Shown here in pieces: positions 37,138 through 46,140 of a DNA stretch of 64,000 bases. The translations under genes and the position numbers were made by a program. The stretch is from Desertimonas flava (GTDB lineage Bacteria; Actinomycetota; Acidimicrobiia; Acidimicrobiales; Ilumatobacteraceae): the NCBI RefSeq assembly GCF_003426815.1, contig NZ_QKYK01000002.1, positions 1 to 64,000 on the forward strand. Reading direction: 5' to 3'. The notes under the pieces were generated by a model. It did not search any database and had not been told where the DNA came from. It was given only the letters and a program-made list of their open reading frames with translations. Position 1 is the stretch's first letter. The number at the start of each line of letters is the position of its first letter.

Positions 37138-37676
37138 CGGGCTGGAACCCGGTGGAGCTGACCCGCGAGTGCACGGCCACGACCGTTCCCTATGGCGATC
37201 GGGTCGTTCTCGACGCCGGCGGCCTCGTCCAAGTCGTCCAGCGGCTCGGGGCAAGCATCACGGTGCGCACCCAGATGGGAGCGCTGCTGCGGATCGACGG
37301 CACCGACGCCGACGCGCTCGGCCTCGATCCGGTCGAGGCCAACCGGGTGACCGCCGGCGGGCCGTTCGAACTCGGCCAGGTCGTCGACGCCCTGCAACAG
37401 ATCTACGACCCGGAGATCCCCGTCAGCATCGTCGAGCTCGGTCTCGTCTACCGCTGCGAAGAGGTGCGGGCCGATGACGGCACCCGCCGGATCGAGATCG
37501 ACATGACGATGACCGCGCCGGGCTGCGGCATGGGTGACGTCCTGCGCGCCGACGCTCTGCGAGCGGTGCGCTCGATCCCGGGCGTCGACGACGTCGACGT
37601 GCGCATCGTCTTCGATCCGCCGTGGAACGTCGGACGCATGTCGGAAGCCGCACGCCTCCAACTGGGGCTGATGTGA
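37134..37676 (+). CDS. sufT: SufT/MIP18-family Fe-S assembly factor
   Basis: The 180-residue protein has an N-terminal SufT extension and a C-terminal MIP18 (DUF59) domain with DALQQIYDPEIPVSIVELGL, DMTMTAPGCGMG and the active Cys in PGCGMG. SufT helps mature Fe-S proteins. Its ATG overlaps the sufD stop by four bases, where many actinobacteria would have sufS and sufU. Confidence 0.9.
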   Translation: MTGWNPVELTRECTATTVPYGDRVVLDAGGLVQVVQRLGASITVRTQMGALLRIDGTDADALGLDPVEANRVTAGGPFELGQVVDALQQIYDPEIPVSIVELGLVYRCEEVRADDGTRRIEIDMTMTAPGCGMGDVLRADALRAVRSIPGVDDVDVRIVFDPPWNVGRMSEAARLQLGLM

Positions 37677-38212
37677 CCGCACCCCCTGTACTCCCCGGCT
37701 CCCGGGACCTCCTGGGGACGCCGTCGATCGCTGCCCCGCCTGGACCTGTCTGGTCCCTGCGTCGGGTTCGGAGCCTGCCGCTGCTCGTCGCCGGCGGGAT
37801 CTCCGTGATCGCGGGCGGAGTGGCCGCGGCGGTGACGGGGCCGGCGCACTGGGGCAACGGTTCGTGGGTCGCGGCGTTCCTCGTGCTCGTGGCCGGTGTC
37901 GCCCAGCTCGGGATCGGCGCCGGCCAGGCCCATCTGCCGGCCGCGACTCCGAGCGTCGCGTTCGTCGGCGCGCAGTGCGGGATGTGGAACCTCGGCTGCG
38001 CGACGGTGATCGCCGGAACGCTGCTGTCGAGTCCCGTCATGGTGTCGGCGGGGAGTGCCCCGCTCGTCGCGGTGCTCGTGATGTCGGGTGTCGCGCTCAG
38101 AGGCCGCTCCAGGACGCAGCACTCCACCATCCTGGTCGCTTACCGGCTCCTGCTCGTCGTGGTCCTGGTGAGCGTCCCGATCGGCGTGGCGCTCGCCTTC
38201 GCCCGCCGCTGA
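37673..38212 (+). CDS. Small membrane protein of unknown function, end of suf operon
   Basis: This 179-residue protein has four or five hydrophobic helices (LLVAGGISVIAGGVAAAVTG, WVAAFLVLVAGVAQLGIGAG) and no motif I recognise. A Cys-Gly-Met-Trp-Asn-Leu-Gly-Cys segment (CGMWNLGC) is conserved-looking. The GTG start overlaps the sufT stop, so it is co-translated with the suf genes. It may be a membrane redox partner, but that is a guess. Confidence 0.6.
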   Translation: MTAPPVLPGSRDLLGTPSIAAPPGPVWSLRRVRSLPLLVAGGISVIAGGVAAAVTGPAHWGNGSWVAAFLVLVAGVAQLGIGAGQAHLPAATPSVAFVGAQCGMWNLGCATVIAGTLLSSPVMVSAGSAPLVAVLVMSGVALRGRSRTQHSTILVAYRLLLVVVLVSVPIGVALAFARR

Positions 38213-38263
38213 GCCGTCAGCGGCGAGGTCCGCGATGGACTCGATCGCCGCCTGCTCTGCGGA

Positions 38264-39268
38264 TCATCCGGCAGGTTCGGTCCGGACGGCGGGAAACAGC
38301 ACGTTGTTCTCCTTGTGCACGTGGAGATGGGTGTCGGCCTCCAGGTCGGCCAGGGCCCGGTAGCACGCGGCGTAGCTCGCGCACCCGTCTCCCGGCACCG
38401 CGTAGCCCGACGTCACGCGGCGCAGATCGTCGAGGAGCGCCCCCACCGTCTCGTGTTCGCCGGAGAGCGCCTCGATCTGCTCGACGAGCAGCCGGCTCCC
38501 GGCGGACGGCGTGTCGCCGGCCGCAGCCAGCCGGCGGATGAGGGGGAACAGCTCGCGCTCCTCCTGGGCCAGGTGCGGCTCGAGGTCGGCTCGTAGCTCG
38601 CCGTAGAGGCGCTGCACCTCGAACAGCTCGGGGTGGCGATCGCCGTGGACGGTGGCGATCTTGTCGACCAGCGCGCTGATCCGCGGCAGCTCGGCCCAGA
38701 GATGCCGGTGATGGACCTTGTCGATGTGATCGACCAACTCGGAGGGACCGAGCGAGGCCCACGCAGCAGGAGGCTCGTCGACCGCAAACCCCGACAGCTC
38801 GTCGGCGACGGCCGCTGCGTCCAGGCCCGCGGCACGAGCGGCGTCGGCGAGCGTTCGTCCGCCGTGGCAGCAGTAGTCGAGACCGCGCCGTTCCAGCTCG
38901 GCCGCGAGTGCCGGTCGGCGTGTGACGATCTCCCCGAGGGTCATCGACGGGTCGACGGTGTACCCCGCCGGGTCAGGGGTCGTGGCCGGGTCGGGCAGGG
39001 CCGGGAGGTGGTGAGCGCACGTCGTGGACAGCGGGGTCGGTTCGAGCGGAACCATGCGGATCTCGTTGGCGAACATCTCCACTGCGTGGAGGTGCTCACG
39101 GATGGTGCGGTGGATCGTCTCCAACGGGACATCGTGGTCGATCTCGAGACAGGGGCCGTCGAACGAACCGTGGACGCGCCGCACGCCGTCGACGCGGGCG
39201 AGCGCCTCGAGCGTCTCGTTGAAGCACATGGGGCAGTTCGCCCCGTCGATGCGAACCGAGGTCTGCAT
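38264..39268 (-). CDS. RIC/YtfE-like di-iron Fe-S repair protein with N-terminal HMA domain
   Basis: The 334-residue protein has three parts. An N-terminal HMA-like domain carries CPMC at residues 12-15; a ScdA_N domain follows (MTLGEIVTRRPALAAELERRG, in part, then LDYCCHGG); a hemerythrin-like domain supplies the di-iron ligands (DHIDKVHHRHL, HLAQEERELFPLI, LSGEHETVG, HVHKENNVLFP). RIC proteins repair Fe-S clusters damaged by nitric oxide or oxidants. The HMA fusion is unusual and may deliver or sense a metal. It lies next to suf genes and a Cys-rich regulator. Confidence 0.88.
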   Translation of the reverse strand: MQTSVRIDGANCPMCFNETLEALARVDGVRRVHGSFDGPCLEIDHDVPLETIHRTIREHLHAVEMFANEIRMVPLEPTPLSTTCAHHLPALPDPATTPDPAGYTVDPSMTLGEIVTRRPALAAELERRGLDYCCHGGRTLADAARAAGLDAAAVADELSGFAVDEPPAAWASLGPSELVDHIDKVHHRHLWAELPRISALVDKIATVHGDRHPELFEVQRLYGELRADLEPHLAQEERELFPLIRRLAAAGDTPSAGSRLLVEQIEALSGEHETVGALLDDLRRVTSGYAVPGDGCASYAACYRALADLEADTHLHVHKENNVLFPAVRTEPAG

Positions 39269-39361
39269 GGTCGCCTTCTTTCCTGTCAGCGAGGTGGAGG
39301 CGGCCGAACTGACGCGCCGGGTGCCTCCTCTCCGTCCAGCCTATTCGGACCAGGACGATTA

Positions 39362-39381
39362 GTTCTAGTGAATGACAGAAT
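39362..39381. promoter_or_regulatory. GTTCT-N10-AGAAT site upstream of the RIC gene
   Basis: On the RIC-coding strand this reads ATTCT-N10-AGAAC followed at once by TAATCG, a possible -10 element. The site at 53602 has the same order with TATATG. This suggests one operator overlapping both promoters. Confidence 0.4.
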
Positions 39382-39453
39382 TTTCCGCTACTCGGGTGCG
39401 CCGGCGCCCGCCCCGCCCGCGCGCCGGGTCGCTGATCGTGACCGACGGTCACG

Positions 39454-40101
39454 TCACGGTTCGACGTGGCAGCGCAGCAGGCAACCCGCGCGGCGGGGGT
39501 CGCGTGGGACGAGCTCGTCGATCACGATGCCTCCGAGCTCCTCGGCGGCGCCGTGAGCCAGACCGAGGTGCAGACCGCAGACCGTATCGGGGTCCACCAA
39601 CGCCGTTGTCGCGAACGGGCAGCTGCGCAGCACGATGTCGATGCGATTCCCTCGTCGCCTGGCGGTCGGCTCGAACCCGTGTCGCTCCATGGCATCGATC
39701 ATCCCGGCGACCGGATCCGTCGTGCCGCTCGTTGGGGGGCGGGTGTGCCGGCCGGCGCGGCGGCCGACGTCGACGGGGGAGTCCCCGGTCCGGATGATCT
39801 CCGACAGCAGCAGCGACAGTCGCTCGTACGGGCCGGTGGCCCCCCAACGGCTCTCGGCGGACGGGTCCGCCGTGTAGACGAGGCGGGGTCGTCCTCGTCC
39901 GGCCCGTGGCGCGGTGGCCTCCGAGACGAGTCCCGCCTCGACGAGCTTGCCGAGGTGCTGACGGATCGAGTTGTGGTGGAGCCCGAGGTGCTCGGTCAGC
40001 TCGACGACGTCGACCGGGCGATGGGCATCGACGATGTAACGGAACAGCTCGTGGCGGGTCGGGTCACCCAGCGCCCGCGCCTCGATCTGCAACGCATTCA
40101 T
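39454..40101 (-). CDS. SufR-like HTH regulator with C-terminal cysteines
   Basis: The 215-residue protein has an N-terminal DeoR/ArsR-like winged helix (LGDPTRHELFRYI, LTEHLGLHHNSIRQHLGKL) and a C-terminal domain with Cys residues in RSCPFATTALVDPDTVCGL and GCLLRC. The pattern C-x13-C and a later C-x3-C resembles SufR-type Fe-S sensors. It sits beside the RIC gene and the suf operon, which it may control through the GTTCT-N10-AGAAC-like sites. The cluster itself is inferred. Confidence 0.75.
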   Translation of the reverse strand: MNALQIEARALGDPTRHELFRYIVDAHRPVDVVELTEHLGLHHNSIRQHLGKLVEAGLVSEATAPRAGRGRPRLVYTADPSAESRWGATGPYERLSLLLSEIIRTGDSPVDVGRRAGRHTRPPTSGTTDPVAGMIDAMERHGFEPTARRRGNRIDIVLRSCPFATTALVDPDTVCGLHLGLAHGAAEELGGIVIDELVPRDPRRAGCLLRCHVEP

Positions 40102-40245
40102 CGGCCACCCGTCACGCTCATCGTCGAGAGAACGGACAGCGACGCCACACCTGCCAGGCTATCTCACCCATACTTCCGTCCGGCGCCAGAAAAAGTGGCG
40201 AAGCCATCTCGAGACAACGTGCGGCGCGACCCGCGCCGGGCAACG

Positions 40246-41514
40246 TCACCGCCGCACGACCGACAGGCGGGTCGGCACGCGACCGCTCGCATGGGCCACG
40301 GCGATCACCCCCGCGCAGACTGCCGCGATGGCCGCAATCGTCGCAGGCAGGCCGAGCACAGGCGCGAGGGCGGGGCAGAGAGCGACCGATGCCGCGGCGC
40401 AGACGAGCACTGCCGGATGGATCAACGGTCTGCCCATGATCGGTGCGTTGACCAACCAGACCAGCACGAGGAAGATCCCGACCGGGACGGCCACCGCCAC
40501 CGCGGCCACGGTCGACGAGACGTGCGCGTGACCGCCAACATGCGAGACCGTGACCTCGAGGCCCGCGCCGGAGGCGGCCAGCGCCGCGAAGACGCCGTAG
40601 TGGCCGTATCCCCACGCGTAGGAGCGGCGCCGGTTCGCGGCCAGCCCGCGGCCGCATGGCTCGAGGAAGTAGATCCACCACAGTGCGGCGACGAGAACGA
40701 GTCCGGCGACCGCGATCACGACGAGGGATGCGCTGAATCCGCCGGCGCTGATCGCGCGATCGAGCGCCATGGCCGGCGCGAGCACTCCCTCGCCCAGCAG
40801 GACGATCGCGAAGAGGCCGTAGCGCTCGGCGATGTGGTGCGGGTGCCAGTTCGTGGGCCGCCTCCGCTCTGCCCAAGGCGGGACCGCCAACTCGATGGCG
40901 GCGAGCACGACGAACACGGGGATCTGCGCGCGGCGGGGGAGGAGGCCGGCCTCGGCGAGGCAGAGTCGCAGCAACCAGCCGGCCGACGCCAGCAGGATCC
41001 CCGACGCGTACCGCCGCGCCGTGCCTCGGGTGCGCGGCTCCTCGGCGGCAGCCCGCATCCACTGCGCCACGAGTGCCGTCCGCATGATGAGGTAGCCACC
41101 GGTGATCGCCGTGTACCGGTCGTCCTCCAGGGCGACCGGGACGCCGGCCGCCAGCACCAGCACGCCGCCCATCTGGACCAGAGTGAGCACTCGGTACGGG
41201 ACGTCGTCGGTGTCATACGACGACGCGAACCACGTGAAGTTCATCCACGCCCACCAGATGGCGAAGAACACCTGAAGGAAGGGCACGATCAGGGCGAGCC
41301 CGTCGCCGTCCGCGATGCGCTCGGCGACCGGCCCCGTGAGACCGGCGACCGCGACGACGAACGTCAGATCGAAGAACAGTTCGAGCTGCGTGGCCCCGCG
41401 GTGCGGCTCGTCGATCGTACGCAACGTCATCGGGACGCGAACCCCGAACCGCGAGACCGGCTCGTCGTGGGGCGACGTCTCGGGCTCCAGGCCTGGCCGC
41501 GGCGCGACTGGCAT
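40246..41514 (-). CDS. Low-temperature requirement A (LtrA)-family membrane protein
   Basis: The 422-residue protein has about 11 helices and the LtrA motifs ATQLELFFDLTFVVAV near the N-terminus and HHIAERYGLFAIVLLGEGVL in the middle. LtrA was found by a cold-growth phenotype in Listeria; the molecular role is unknown. It stands as a single unit. Confidence 0.85.
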   Translation of the reverse strand: MPVAPRPGLEPETSPHDEPVSRFGVRVPMTLRTIDEPHRGATQLELFFDLTFVVAVAGLTGPVAERIADGDGLALIVPFLQVFFAIWWAWMNFTWFASSYDTDDVPYRVLTLVQMGGVLVLAAGVPVALEDDRYTAITGGYLIMRTALVAQWMRAAAEEPRTRGTARRYASGILLASAGWLLRLCLAEAGLLPRRAQIPVFVVLAAIELAVPPWAERRRPTNWHPHHIAERYGLFAIVLLGEGVLAPAMALDRAISAGGFSASLVVIAVAGLVLVAALWWIYFLEPCGRGLAANRRRSYAWGYGHYGVFAALAASGAGLEVTVSHVGGHAHVSSTVAAVAVAVPVGIFLVLVWLVNAPIMGRPLIHPAVLVCAAASVALCPALAPVLGLPATIAAIAAVCAGVIAVAHASGRVPTRLSVVRR

Positions 41515-41663
41515 CGGACGGCTCCTCTCCGCTTCGACGGCGACCCTCGCGTCGCCTGAGGTGATAGACCGAGGTACACCGCGAGTCGTGACGCGAGCCG
41601 GCGTTCATCCGCGTGCCATCCAACTGGTGCTCGTCGGCTCACACGGGTGATAATCCGGCCGGC

Positions 41664-44429
41664 ATGTTCGATGACCGGCCCTCGCTCGGGTTGCTCGATC
41701 GCGTGCGGGAACGCGATGTGATGTCCCAGGTCGTTGCCAGCGTCCGCGCGGGGCAGAGTCAGGCGTTGGTGCTCCGCGGCGAGGCCGGGACCGGAAAGAC
41801 GTCCCTGTTACGGCTCGTTCAGGACGTTGCAGCAGGGTGCACGATCATCTGGACGACCGGCGTCGAGTCCGAGATGGAGCTCGCGTTCGCCGGCCTCCAG
41901 GTGCTCTGCACGCCCTTGCTCGGGCGGCTCGGGCGGCTACCCGAGCCGCAGCGAAAGGCGCTGAGCACGGCGTTCGGGCTCGACGGCGGCCCGCCCCCGG
42001 ACCGTTTCCTCGTGGGCCTCGCCGTGCTCAGCCTGCTGGCCGAGAGTGCCGAGGAGCAGCCGATCATGTGCATCGTCGACGATGCACAATGGCTCGACAG
42101 CGTCTCGTCCGAGACGCTCGCGTTCGTCGCGCGTCGCCTGCTCGCGGAGCGGGTGGGACTCTTGTTCGCCCTGCGCGACACCGGCGCTGCCCACGTTCTC
42201 GATGGGCTGCCAGATCTCGTCGTCGAAGGCCTCCCCTCCGACGACGCGCGGCTTCTGCTCGACGCGATGGTTCCCGGCCTGATCGATGACCACGTCAAGT
42301 CGCGCATCCTCGACGAAGCGCGGGGCAACCCACTGGCGCTCATGGAGTTGCCTCGTGGGGTGACCCCGGCCGAGCTGGCGGGAGGCTTCGGCCTGCCCGA
42401 CTCGCGATCGCTCGCCAGCCGTATCGAACAGCGATTCGTCGAGCGGATCGAGGCGCTCCCGCGTCCGACACAGGTCCTGCTCCTGCTCGCCGCGGTCGAG
42501 CCGCTCGGCGACGTTGGTCTCCTGTGGCGTGCCGCCGCACGCATCGGAATCGGTGACGACGCCGCCCTGCCGGCCGAAGCTGCCGGCTTGATCGATTTCG
42601 GCGTCCGTGTGCGCTTCTCTCACCCGCTCGTTCGCTCGGCGGCGCACCGCGCGTTCGATCCGGCCACCCGGCGCAGCGTGCGACAGGCCCTCGCCGACGC
42701 CACCGACCCGCACCTCGACCCCGACCGACGAGCCTGGCACCGGGCGTACGCCACGGCGACGCCCGACGAGGCGGTCGCCGAGGAGATGGAGCGGTCCGCC
42801 GGCCGTGCGCAGTCCCGTGGAGGGCTCGCCGCGGCAGCTGCGTTCCTGCAGCGCGCCGCAGAGCTCACACCGGATCGTGCCCAGCGAGTCGAGCGGTCAT
42901 TGGCGGCAGCACAGGCGAAACTCAGGGTCGCTGACGCACGGTCGGCGACGACGCTGCTCGACGCCGCCGAGCTCGGCCCGCTCGACGACCTCCAACGGGC
43001 GCGGATGGAACGGCTCCGGGCACAGGTGACGTTCCTCACCCGACGGGGGCGCGACGCGCCTGCCCTGCTGTTGGAGGCGGCCAGCCGCCTCGAGCCCCTC
43101 GACGCGACACTCGCCCGGGACACGTACCTCGAGGGGATCTCGTCGGCGATGTTCACCGGACGGTTCCGGCGCGGTCCCGGAGAACGCGAGCTCGCCGAGG
43201 CCGCGTCGAACGTCGTCGGCGAGTCGAACGATCTCAACACGGCCGAACTCCTCCTCGGCGGTCTCGTCGCGCGCTTCACCGACGGCTACGCCGCCGGCAT
43301 GGCCCCCCTCTCTCGAGCGCTCCGGGCGTTCCGGCACAGCGACGGCAGGGAGGACGACCATCAGTGGTTGTGGCTGGCGTGTCGCCTCGCGCAGGACCTC
43401 TGGGACGACGAATCGTGGTTCGAGCTCGCCACGCTCGGGGTGCGCGTTGCACGCGACACCGGTGCCCTCGCCCTGCTCCCCAACGCGTTGAACCACCTGG
43501 CAGCGCTCAACGTGCACTCGGGGGCGTTCGCCGCGGCCGCCGTCCTCAGCGACGAGGTCCGTGTGATCGCGCGCTCGATCGGGCTACCGCCCCTCGACTA
43601 CTCGAGATACAAGCTGTCGGCGAATCGGGGTGATCGGTCGGCCGTTCAGGCGCTGGTCGAGGGGCCGTTGAAGGGCGCAGCCCATCGTGGTGAGGGCGCG
43701 GCGATCGGTATGCATTGGGCGCTCGCAGCGCTCATGCACAACAGCTACGGCGAGTACAACGAGGCCGTCGCGGCCGCGCAAGCGGGCTGCGAGTTCGAGG
43801 AGGTCATGGCGTACAACGGCTCGCTCGTCGAGCTGGTGGAGGCCGGCGTCCGCAGCGGACAGCGCGAGCTTGCCGATGCCGCGTTCGACAGCCTCCGCGA
43901 GCGCACTCAGGCGAGCGGCACCGCGTGGGCACTCGGCGTGGAGTCGCGCTGCCGCGGATTGCTGACCGATGACGAGGATGCCTACCGCGAGGCGATCGAG
44001 CACCTCGCCCAGAGCCGCGCGACCGTCGAGCTGGCACGCAGCCGGCTCGTGTACGGCGAATGGCTCCGGCGCGAGGGCCGGCGGGTGAATGCCCGCGAGG
44101 AACTGCGCGCCGCACACGAGAGCTTCAGCCGCATGGGTGCCGACGCGTTCGCCGAACGGGCGCGCCGCGAACTCCTCGCCACTGGCGAGACCGCGCGCCA
44201 GGTCACCGCCGACAACTGGCATGCGTTGACTCCGCAGGAGCTCCAGGTGGCGCGGCTCGCGCGCGATGGATACACGAACTCGGAGATCGGTGCTCGGCTC
44301 TTCGTGAGCCCGCGCACCGTCGAGTACCACCTGAGCAAGGTCTACCGGAAGCTCGACGTGGACAGCCGACGGGGCCTGCGCGAGGTGTTGAACGACCCGT
44401 CCCACCAGCTGGCGCTGGGCTACGTCTAG
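41664..44429 (+). CDS. LuxR-family ATP-dependent regulator (LAL/MalT-like)
   Basis: The 921-residue protein is a large ATP-binding LuxR regulator: Walker A GEAGTGKTS at residues 39-47, Walker B PIMCIVDDAQWLD, a long helical-repeat middle and a C-terminal LuxR helix-turn-helix (LTPQELQVARLARDGYTNSE, then ARLFVSPRTVEYHLSKVYRK). It probably binds a small inducer through the middle. ATG 41664 gives this start. The stop codon TAG is the first part of the palindromic element at 44426, so the last few residues may have been changed by the insertion. Confidence 0.9.
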   Translation: MFDDRPSLGLLDRVRERDVMSQVVASVRAGQSQALVLRGEAGTGKTSLLRLVQDVAAGCTIIWTTGVESEMELAFAGLQVLCTPLLGRLGRLPEPQRKALSTAFGLDGGPPPDRFLVGLAVLSLLAESAEEQPIMCIVDDAQWLDSVSSETLAFVARRLLAERVGLLFALRDTGAAHVLDGLPDLVVEGLPSDDARLLLDAMVPGLIDDHVKSRILDEARGNPLALMELPRGVTPAELAGGFGLPDSRSLASRIEQRFVERIEALPRPTQVLLLLAAVEPLGDVGLLWRAAARIGIGDDAALPAEAAGLIDFGVRVRFSHPLVRSAAHRAFDPATRRSVRQALADATDPHLDPDRRAWHRAYATATPDEAVAEEMERSAGRAQSRGGLAAAAAFLQRAAELTPDRAQRVERSLAAAQAKLRVADARSATTLLDAAELGPLDDLQRARMERLRAQVTFLTRRGRDAPALLLEAASRLEPLDATLARDTYLEGISSAMFTGRFRRGPGERELAEAASNVVGESNDLNTAELLLGGLVARFTDGYAAGMAPLSRALRAFRHSDGREDDHQWLWLACRLAQDLWDDESWFELATLGVRVARDTGALALLPNALNHLAALNVHSGAFAAAAVLSDEVRVIARSIGLPPLDYSRYKLSANRGDRSAVQALVEGPLKGAAHRGEGAAIGMHWALAALMHNSYGEYNEAVAAAQAGCEFEEVMAYNGSLVELVEAGVRSGQRELADAAFDSLRERTQASGTAWALGVESRCRGLLTDDEDAYREAIEHLAQSRATVELARSRLVYGEWLRREGRRVNAREELRAAHESFSRMGADAFAERARRELLATGETARQVTADNWHALTPQELQVARLARDGYTNSEIGARLFVSPRTVEYHLSKVYRKLDVDSRRGLREVLNDPSHQLALGYV

Positions 44430-44591
44430 TGGTCTGTCGCCGAGTTGGTGAGGTGGATCGCGCCGCTGGGCTCGTCGCTGGCAAGGCGCGAGGACGAAGG
44501 AATACGCCCGGTCTTTCGAGGAGGAGCAACGCAGCCAGCGGCGAGGTCCAGCAAGCGAGACACCCTTACCAATCCGGCGACAGACCACTAG
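44426..44591. mobile_element. CTAG-bounded palindromic element, copy B (MITE-like)
   Basis: This 166-bp segment begins CTAGTGGTCTGTCGCCG and ends with its exact 17-bp complement (44575-44591); pairing continues to about 28 bp with three mismatches and then through most of both arms. The interior shares four blocks in the same order with copy A, including GTCGCTGGCAAGGCGCG and AGCAACGCAGCCAGCGGCG. The outer arms differ from those of copy A but pair with each other. It supplies the stop codon of the LuxR gene. Nothing coding is inside. Confidence 0.8.
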
Positions 44592-44635
44592 GTCGTGCGT
44601 CCGGCACGGGCTGTGCCGGCGCGTACGCTCCGACC

Positions 44636-45079
44636 ATGCGCACCGTGGACTCGAACTTGGGCGGTCGATGCGACCAACTTCGCTCGTTGCACCGGCGGGG
44701 AGCGCCCCTGTTGCTCCCCAACGCATGGGATGTCGCGACCGCACGCGCAGTCGCCGCGGTTGGGTTCCCCGCGGTCGGCACGACCAGTTGGGGGGTCGCA
44801 GCTTCACTCGGGTACGAAGATGACGAGCGCGCGCCCGGCGACGAGATGCTGGCGGCTGCGGCCCGGATCGTCCGCGGCGTCGACGTCCCTGTCACCGTGG
44901 ACGCAGAGGCCGGCTACGGACTGAGCCCGACCGAGCTGGTCGACGCGCTCGGGCGGGCTGGCGCGGCCGGGTGCAACCTCGAAGACACGGATCACCGCGC
45001 CGGCAGGCTGCGCGACCGCGTGACGCCGGTCGTTCATGTCATGCGATCGTGCCCGGTCAGGCGCTGTGCCAGGACGTGA
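44636..45079 (+). pseudogene. Isocitrate lyase/PEP mutase-family fragment
   Basis: The frame begins like a normal member of the isocitrate lyase/phosphoenolpyruvate mutase family: PLLLPNAWDVATARAVAAVG, FPAVGTTSWGVAASLGY, VPVTVDAEAGYG and GAAGCNLEDTDHRAGRLRD. At about 45020 homology ends and an unrelated short tail (VTPVVHVMRSC) leads to a stop, so only ~130 of the usual ~260 residues are present. The active-site KKCG region, where present in the family, is lost. It lies 44 bp from the palindromic element and faces another truncated gene. Confidence 0.8.
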
Positions 45080-45197
45080 ACGACACTGTCCTCCGGGATC
45101 GTGTGGAGGCCGAACCGGTGTGAGCACCGACGGGTCGAGCGGGTCACCCGCCGGGCGTGGTCGCGGTGGAGGCCGTCGAGCTGCGTGGTGCGCGCGG
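45034..45197 (-). other. Junction DNA between two truncated genes
   Basis: This stretch belongs to neither neighbour. On the minus strand one frame (TTQLDGLHRDHARRVTRSTR, ending LAQRLTGHDRMT and stop at 45034) has coding-like codon use but no recognisable family. It may be the tail of a third broken gene brought in by a deletion. Confidence 0.3.
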
Positions 45198-45437
45198 TCA
45201 GGCGTTCGGGGCGCCCACCGGTGGCACGGTGCCGAGATACCCGTCGCGGTGCCGGGCGAGCAGGCTCAGATCATCACCCACGACGTGGGTGGTGAGGCCG
45301 AGCACCGACCATTCCGGGCACGCTGACGGGCGGCTCCAGTCATCGGCCTCCAGGCCGTGGAGGAGATCCAGCAGCGCCGCGCGCTCTCGGCTGAAGCAGT
45401 CGAGCGCGTCCGCAGGAGGTTCGACCGGCCAAGCCAT
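45198..45437 (-). pseudogene. TIGR03083/maleylpyruvate isomerase-like fragment (N-terminal part only)
   Basis: The 79-residue frame WPVEPPADALDCFSRERAAL with WSRPSACPEWSVLGLTTHVV is the N-terminal DinB-like helical part of TIGR03083 proteins, including the W-x2-PT/S-x-CPEW-x-V motif and a metal His in THVVGD. It then stops at GTVPPVGAPNA, about a third of the usual length. It is probably a broken gene. Confidence 0.7.
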
Positions 45438-45573
45438 CGAACCATTGTGACCGCTCTGCCGCGTGCGCTCGCCGACCAATACGGCCGTCGCGCCGACAGC
45501 AACGACCTGTCACCGGTACCCGGCGAACGGCGTCACGGTTGCCAGATTGTCAAGCATCACCTAAATTTAGGAC

Positions 45574-46140
45574 ATGGTGAATGATGTGGTGATCAGCCCG
45601 AACCCCGTCGATCTCTATCGGCGAGCAACGTCTCGCGCGGTCGGGGTCGCCACCCGGGTGAAACCCGCTCAGCTCGCCGACCCGACACCTTGCTCCGCCT
45701 GGAGCGTGCAGGATCTGATCGACCACCTCACCGGTGGGACCGAGTATCTGCTGGCTGCGCTCGAGCGGCGGGAACCAGCGCCACGCCGGGCGACGACGGC
45801 GGCCGACTTCGAGTCGGGTGTCGCGTCGGTGCTCGGGGGCGTGGCGGCGGCAGGGGCCCTGGATCGGACCTGCATGTCCCCGCTCGGGTTCGAGTGGACC
45901 ATCGGCCAGGCCGTCGCTGGAACCTTCATGGACGTCCTGATCCACACCGTCGACCTCGCCCGGGCCACGGGGCAGGACGAGCGCCTCGACCCGGAATTGG
46001 TGGACGCCTGCATTGCGATGTTCCTGCCCGAGATGCCTGAACGGGGCCGAGAGGCTGGGATCATCGGACCGGCCGTCCCGATCGAGCCCGATGCCGCACC
46101 ACAGAGCCGGCTGCTGGCGGCGATGGGGCGCACGCCGTGA
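45574..46140 (+). CDS. TIGR03086-like DinB-superfamily protein
   Basis: This 188-residue four-helix protein has the mycothiol-dependent maleylpyruvate isomerase-like N-terminus with LADPTPCSAWSVQDLIDHLT and a second metal His in FMDVLIHTVDLARATG. Such proteins bind a divalent metal and often use mycothiol. The ATG at 45574 follows an AT-rich region. The ArsR gene overlaps its end by four bases, and together they begin a four- or five-gene cassette with SRPBCC proteins. Confidence 0.82.
   Translation: MVNDVVISPNPVDLYRRATSRAVGVATRVKPAQLADPTPCSAWSVQDLIDHLTGGTEYLLAALERREPAPRRATTAADFESGVASVLGGVAAAGALDRTCMSPLGFEWTIGQAVAGTFMDVLIHTVDLARATGQDERLDPELVDACIAMFLPEMPERGREAGIIGPAVPIEPDAAPQSRLLAAMGRTP

Noticed and set aside
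44426-44591. Possible rho-independent terminator only
   Set aside because: The 166-bp length, CTAG tips and a second copy elsewhere go beyond a terminator, although it may also terminate transcription.
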